NCBI GenBank assembly: GCA_030248225.1
Contig: JASANE010001475.1
Location: forward strand, 1 to 64,000
From: Trileptium ribeirensis
Lineage: Eukaryota; Nematoda; Enoplea; Enoplida; Thoracostomopsidae
Length of the DNA stretch: 64,000 bases
Direction: 5' to 3'
Shown here: positions 58,961-64,000 of the stretch, in pieces
Layout: every line of letters begins with the position of its first letter
How positions within the stretch are numbered: position 1 is the first letter of the stretch
Position numbers and translations under genes: made by a program
The notes under the pieces: model-generated
The model's database searches: none
What the model saw: the letters and a program-made list of their open reading frames with translations, nothing else
What the model was told of the DNA's origin: nothing

Positions 58961-59848
58961 CTAATACCAATCTTCATCATAATAAAACCCAGGGTACCGC
59001 TCAGTGTTAGCCGTATCTTTGATACATTCCGCAACTTCGTTGCTGCCAATATTCTGATTCGCTTTTGTATTTGACGTAATATCTCCAAAACAGTCGTGAT
59101 GTGATTCGTTTGACGAGTCGTTCAATTTGTAACAGGGCCCGCCTGGGCTGACCTTCCGATAGTAAGGGTGAATTCTTTCCATTTGCTGTTGCGGAATTTT
59201 AACAATATGTTGCCAATCAGCCAAAATCTTCTTTTCACAAATTCTTTGTATAGAAGTAACGTTCCAGTCACCCAGAATGCTGTTATTTGAAGTGACATTT
59301 GTGCCAAGTTTAAATCGAGCCCGGAACTGAAACAAGGCGCTACCTTCTTTGATAAGAAGGCAATCTTTTGACCAAACAGACCACTTAGCAGATGAAAGTT
59401 GACATGTACCAAATCTTTTTGATGATATTTCATACGTTACTTTATCGTTTGCCTTTGTTTCGGTTGAAACAACATGCCCAATATCAGTCCCTTCAACGAT
59501 CTCCACAAGCTCAGCCAAACACGGTGTTGACTGATACGTAGTATAATATACAACATCGCCTTTCAGCAAGTACTCCATGGTTGGATGATCAGGGTTCGAA
59601 TCGAAATTATCATCATGCATTTGTTCAACATCGTTTGCAGCATGGTATATCCCGCCATACCCGGTTTTGTTTGTTACACAAATGAAATCTTTTTCGGTAT
59701 CGCCAAACCCAACAATATGACACTGTATCATTCCAGGCCCACCGAATACCACAACGCCAATTTTGACATCGAGCACATCGACAGTCGAAGGGAAATCCAC
59801 ATTTTCGCCATCGAAATTTGCCTTACCCATCTTCCCATTAACCATCAT
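58961..59848 (-). CDS. Unidentified 295-residue ORF, first of the cluster
   Basis: Uninterrupted from ATG 59848 to a TAA. I do not recognise the family. It is rich in beta-type segments: DVKIGVVVFGGPGMIQCHIV, VVYYTTYQSTPCLAELVEIV, then WSVWSKDCLLIKEGSALFQF. An acidic/His patch lies at NDVEQMHDDNFDSNPDHP, and the end is YPGFYYDEDWY. The length, lack of stops and balanced codon use make it a likely real or recently real gene. The two small ORFs follow at once on the same strand without introns, a layout more like a virus or virus-like mobile element than a host gene. Another option is one gene broken into three. Confidence 0.5.
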   Translation of the reverse strand: MMVNGKMGKANFDGENVDFPSTVDVLDVKIGVVVFGGPGMIQCHIVGFGDTEKDFICVTNKTGYGGIYHAANDVEQMHDDNFDSNPDHPTMEYLLKGDVVYYTTYQSTPCLAELVEIVEGTDIGHVVSTETKANDKVTYEISSKRFGTCQLSSAKWSVWSKDCLLIKEGSALFQFRARFKLGTNVTSNNSILGDWNVTSIQRICEKKILADWQHIVKIPQQQMERIHPYYRKVSPGGPCYKLNDSSNESHHDCFGDITSNTKANQNIGSNEVAECIKDTANTERYPGFYYDEDWY

Positions 59849-60643
59849 AACAATATTCGAGTCTATATTTCACATAAACCCAAACCGTTACCAAATAAAA
59901 CACCGACTACAAATTATAGACTACATTCTGTCAGCAGCTGAATGCAATTGGGTTAAACAATTTTAGGGTACGATTCGGAATTCAGCAACGAGATGGGTCT
60001 GTACGGTAAATTAACACACATACAACTCCAGTTAATTATGAACACCCGATAGCCACATGTCGCCCTCCATCTAAAGACCTCCAGGAACTTCGCTCAATGG
60101 AGTACGCTATATCTGACAAGTTAGATCCTACTCGTGGAGAGTTGAAGTTTTGATTGCATCGGGTTACTTTTGGGAATTTTTGAGCGGTGTTAAATTGAAC
60201 ATGTCGTCTGAGTTGTAAAGTGATACGTCTATGCTTGGATTGCTGATAGGGGGCCGCCATGATTATGCTGCCATTTAACAGTATCCGCAGCCCACTTTGC
60301 TACGTTTGGGTGAAACACGTGGTCACATGCCATTCGGGAGTGACCTCATGGCTTCGTTACTAAATAAAATAGCGGGATTATTGGCCACTCAGAAGTCTAA
60401 GACAGTGTCTGATATTCAGGGTATATGATACAGTTACTGTACCTGTATAATTATTAAAAATCAGACATTCGGTTACTTATTTTGTCAAAAGTATAGCTCA
60501 ACAGCTTTCAAAGTATATAGGTGCACCCAGTAGTAACATATTATGGCATAGAAACAAACAAAGTCGGAGTGCGCTATTTTGGTTTGTTAAAACTTCAAAA
60601 TTGGTTTATGTAACTAATTCATGGAAAACAATTTTTAGATCAC
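59849..60643. other. Flank of the minus-strand cluster
   Basis: A minus-strand ORF of 74 codons at 60260-60036 (MAAPYQQSKHRRITLQLRRH...SSWRSLDGGRHVAIGC) lies upstream of the cluster. It may be part of it or chance. The rest is unassigned. Confidence 0.3.
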
Positions 60644-60651
60644 TGCCAATG

Positions 60652-62265
60652 CAGGGGTGTGCGCGTGTAGAAATTATTGAGGCCGCGGATACCCACACAG
60701 ATCAAAGGGCTGTCCACCGCCACTAGGCCCGTACCCGCGGGCTCAGTACGTTTTTCAGGCCCGCGAGGCCCCCAAGTTATTGAATCCTTAATGGCTCAAC
60801 ATATTTATCGCTTTGCGTTTAAAGCCATTCTAATCTTGTTAACATTTTGATAGCGGATTCTTCGCCAGCGATATCTCGGTGCTCAGGCTCCACGGCAAGG
60901 ACGTGACTCTCTTTCGCAACCCACCTCCCTACCGCCCAACCAACCACCGAAATGGAAGCTCGCCGGCATTTAGGGAAGCTGCCCGCCCCTTGCCCAGCAC
61001 AGGATTTGTAGCCTCCTAAAGATACCGCAATTTGCACTTCTGCAGGGTCTAGTAAAGGTAGCTTCCTTGTGGTCTTCAGCGCCCAGTTTAGGGAACCGCC
61101 TAGTTTCTTCTGGAACGTCCACTAAATATGAAACGTCTGGTAACATCTACGGCGCAAAGTAAACAGAACCGCTTACAGGCTTCGACTTAAGCCCCGCCCC
61201 TACGTAGGCTTACTGATAATCTGGCGGTCATATAAGTGTCGAGGTTTGGGTTAAGGAGTACGCTTAGTATATATGTAGCACGGTATACCAGCGTATAATG
61301 TCACGCCCTGAAATTGATATTGACCATAACATTTACTTACGTACCCTAAGAAACACAAGCAATAATGGAATTCTGAGAAAAGCGTCATGTACGGGTACAA
61401 ACGTGGTACCTTGCTATAACATTTGCTAGTACAAACAGCATAGTCTGGCAGTTCTTAAATATCAACATGTAAGCCTTTGGCACATTTGAAATACAAATAG
61501 CGAAGGGAAGTCATGAACTGTTTTATGTGGGTACATCAGTTGGGCAGGTCTGTGCCTCGGTTATACAAAATGGCATGCCAAAATCTCACAATGCGATTTC
61601 TCTGCGTTTTGTCGCCATTCACCGTCCCCCAATAAAATAAATTTACCACCTTGGCATGGCGTGCCGCCAGCTTGTATGATTTTAACGTACATTACCCGCA
61701 TAATACGGTTAGACTTTAATAACAATAAAAAACAAATATAAATTTAATTTATGCGTAACTTAAAAATAAACAATATAAAATACAAACTCTATAAAAACTT
61801 GTGTCTACGATGGAGGATACTAATAGCCAGGTGTTGTTGATTTCAAGTATGCAGTACTTCATATGTTCGACAACACAGCACTAAGTCTACTGTGATCAGT
61901 CTAAAATTTATTTCACCAGCTATATATTGAACAATATAACATTTGGCTTTGGGAGCAGTATGGACCTACTGTTAACAATGCGACCCACGATTCGCACCAG
62001 TCGACACACGACTCACCGTGACCCACCAAACATGGCGACCCATATGACCCACGAACGACCCACTGACCCACCCTTCATTTTCTTTTCGCAAAACAAAATA
62101 TATAACACCATGAGTGGGTATTCTTGCAAGTGGAGCATTGGTCTGTGCTCAGGGTTGTGCTAAATATTTTATTACTTTTCGAAACCTGCGAGTACCTGCT
62201 ACCCGCGGGCTCAACATTTGAGCCCGTACCCGGCCCGCGGGTACCCGTACCCGGGCACAGATCTG
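60652..62265. mobile_element. Non-autonomous hAT-like element, 1614 bases
   Basis: The left end is CAGGGGTGTGCGCG. The right end reversed is CAGATCTGTGCCCGGG, giving a short imperfect inverted repeat CAG..(4)..TGTGC. A perfect 8-bp duplication TGCCAATG flanks it (60644-60651 and 62266-62273). The subterminal parts carry CCCGCGGGTACCCGTACCCG runs. No transposase frame is seen. Confidence 0.82.
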
Positions 62266-62319
62266 TGCCAATGTGTTCATAACGTAGAGTAGGTTGTGTG
62301 TTGCAGGAGTGAAATCTTT

Positions 62320-63650
62320 TAAATTCCGTCTGTGTGTGTGTGATCGGCCATAACCCGGGAACGACTTAACCGATTTTCATGATCTGGGGCTCATGCGAAC
62401 CGACATAGTCGATTTACCGTGTACATCTCCGAGTGTTTTTTGATTTGGGTGTGGTTCAGGGGTCAAAATGTGGGGCGTTTTGCTTCATTTTAGTACCCTT
62501 CACAGAAGCAAGGTTATTTTTATCTTAACTTTCTAATTTTTTTCTCTGGATGGTTTTATTTTATAGTAAAATGATACATGCTGATGCCCCTTGTTTGTTT
62601 TTCGATTAAGGCTCCGGTTCTGGATTTATGGGGTTTGAGGTACATGGGTATGGCGCCCCAATAGATCGTCGACCCAAAAATTTGAAAATTTGTTCTGACG
62701 TCTTGGGTGGCTGATAAGTTTTACCTAGGGGCTTTCGGGCATGGGAAACTCAGTGCCGATGCTTGTTTTGCTCTGTGACCTATGGTTCCATGGGTACGGG
62801 ATATGGTGCCCCCATCGTTCGCGGTCAGAGGTCAAAATGAGGGTTTTCTGCCCCATTTTAGTACCCTTCACGGAAGCAACGTTATTTTTATCTTAACTTT
62901 CGAATTTTTTTCTCAGATTTGTTTTACTTCATAGCAAAATGATAAATGCCCATGCCTCTTTTTTGTTTTTCGATTAAGGCTCCGTTCTGGACTTATGGGG
63001 TTTGAGGTATGGTACCCTCGTGGTTCCTCGACCAAAAATTAGAAAATTTGTTCTGACATCCTGGTTGGCTGAAAAGTTTGCCTTTGGGCATTTCGTGCAT
63101 AAGAAACTCATTGCCGGTGTTGATTTTTCTGTGCGACCCATGGTTCCATGTGTACGGGGTATGGTGCCCCATTGGTTCGGGGTCAGAGGTCAAAATGAGG
63201 GTTTTTTACTCCATTTCAGTACCCTTTACGGAAGCAAGGTTATTTTTATCTAAACATTCGAATTTTTTGTGGTATGTTTTATTTCATAGTTAAATGATAA
63301 ATGCTGATGCCTATTTTTGTTTTTCGATTAAGGCTTCGGTTCTGGAGTTATGGGGTTTGAGATATGGCACCCTCGTGGTTCCTCGACCAAAAATTAGAAA
63401 ATTTGTTCTGACATCCTGGTTGGCTGAAAAATTTTACTTGGGGGTTTTCGAGCATGGCAAATTCATTACTGATGTTGATTTTGCTCTGCGATCCATGGTT
63501 CTATAGGTACGGGTGTATAGCGCCGCCATGCTTCATCGACCCCAAATTCCTAATTTTCATGTTACGTTGCTGATAGCTTGAACTTGGGGGTTTTGGGGCA
63601 TGGGAAACTTATTACCGGTGCTAGTTTTCTTTTAACTTGTATGGTATTAT
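62320..63650 (+). repeat. ~360-base tandem repeats, second locus
   Basis: Units with TTATGGGGTTTGAGGTA or a variant at 62627, 62993 and 63348, each with GTCAGAGGTCAAAATGAGGG and CGATTAAGGCTYCG. They match 22020-22680. Confidence 0.85.
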
Positions 63651-64000
63651 GTGATATTCACATATAGCATATCGACGTATGCTATCGAGAGCTCATTGGA
63701 TGTGTACGCAAAAGGCGTAGGTGTACCAAAGCTTCACTACGTTCTCGATAGAGTTCCTAGTTTATTAATACTTTTATTAAAGCAACAAGCTGGGAATGAT
63801 TTGATGGATTGGAGTTTCTCACAGAAAATTGGTTTATTCCACTGTCTACGTCAACAAAGCAACGTCAGAGGCCTTTCAATGAATAGCAAATGCCAGCATA
63901 CAGCCCTCGCGAAAAAAGCAGCAAAACAATGGCTGGGAATTTCTCAGCAGTCTAAGTGCGATAACAAGTGTAATTAATCTTAATAAAAAATCGTCTGTTA
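63651..64000 (+). other. Shared flank of the 360-base repeats, then an open frame
   Basis: 63655-63740 matches 22680-22765 (CATATAGCATATCGACGTAT, then CGCAAAAGGCGTAGGTGTAC). Beyond it the two loci differ. A frame to 63977 (GNDLMDWSFSQKIGLFHCLR...) could be the 5' part of a Penelope-like element whose RT would lie outside the window. This is a guess from the parallel with 22835. Confidence 0.35.

Overview
The window reads as nuclear DNA of an invertebrate animal. It is AT-rich, genes are split by introns with GT/AG borders, and most of the sequence is transposable elements of several animal-type classes. I cannot name the species. No rRNA, tRNA or CRISPR array was seen.

Host gene: one host gene can be followed on the + strand. 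Small exons at 7475-7633, 12319-12446, 16431-16553 and 19912-20064 join in phase and encode the middle of a VPS13-family (A/C-like) bridge-type lipid transfer protein. A 16-base exon (20112-20127) and an acidic exon (54666-54772) probably follow. Its introns reach about 34.5 kb because of the insertions described below.

Layout. 1-6575: remnant of a Polinton/Maverick, with a decayed protein-primed DNA polymerase B (261-5392, broken by a 1.2 kb hAT-like insertion) and an intact two-exon gene that looks like a structural protein (5839-6575). 6.6-7.3 kb: a TA-flanked MITE and a 5' fragment of a giant LTR. 7.5-20.1 kb: VPS13 exons, with a LINE remnant, MITEs, minisatellites and tandem repeats between them. 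20.4-25.7 kb: a satellite array split by a 4.7 kb long-inverted-repeat element, which holds a Penelope-like RT plus GIY-YIG copy. 26.1-43.5 kb: a single LTR-retrotransposon insertion (4-bp target duplication TTCG) with a 7.1 kb 5' LTR, a gag remnant, unusual acidic and Cys-rich ORFs, a fusion-glycoprotein-like (env) ORF upstream of a retropepsin, and a truncated 3' LTR. RT, RNase H and integrase are absent. 43.8-50.7 kb: a 6.9 kb solo LTR of the same family with its own duplication TAGG. 52.4-64 kb: a CR1-type LINE tail, a BEL/Pao gag remnant, a compact minus-strand cluster of three unidentified ORFs (58615-59848), a 1.6 kb hAT-like element (8-bp TSD) and a second copy of the repeats that precede the Penelope element.

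The most unusual material is the giant-LTR family, whose terminal repeats are about 7 kb and bounded by target duplications in two independent insertions; its env-before-protease gene order; the spliceosomal introns in Polinton genes; and the unidentified minus-strand cluster. All similarity statements are from reading and memory; no search was run.
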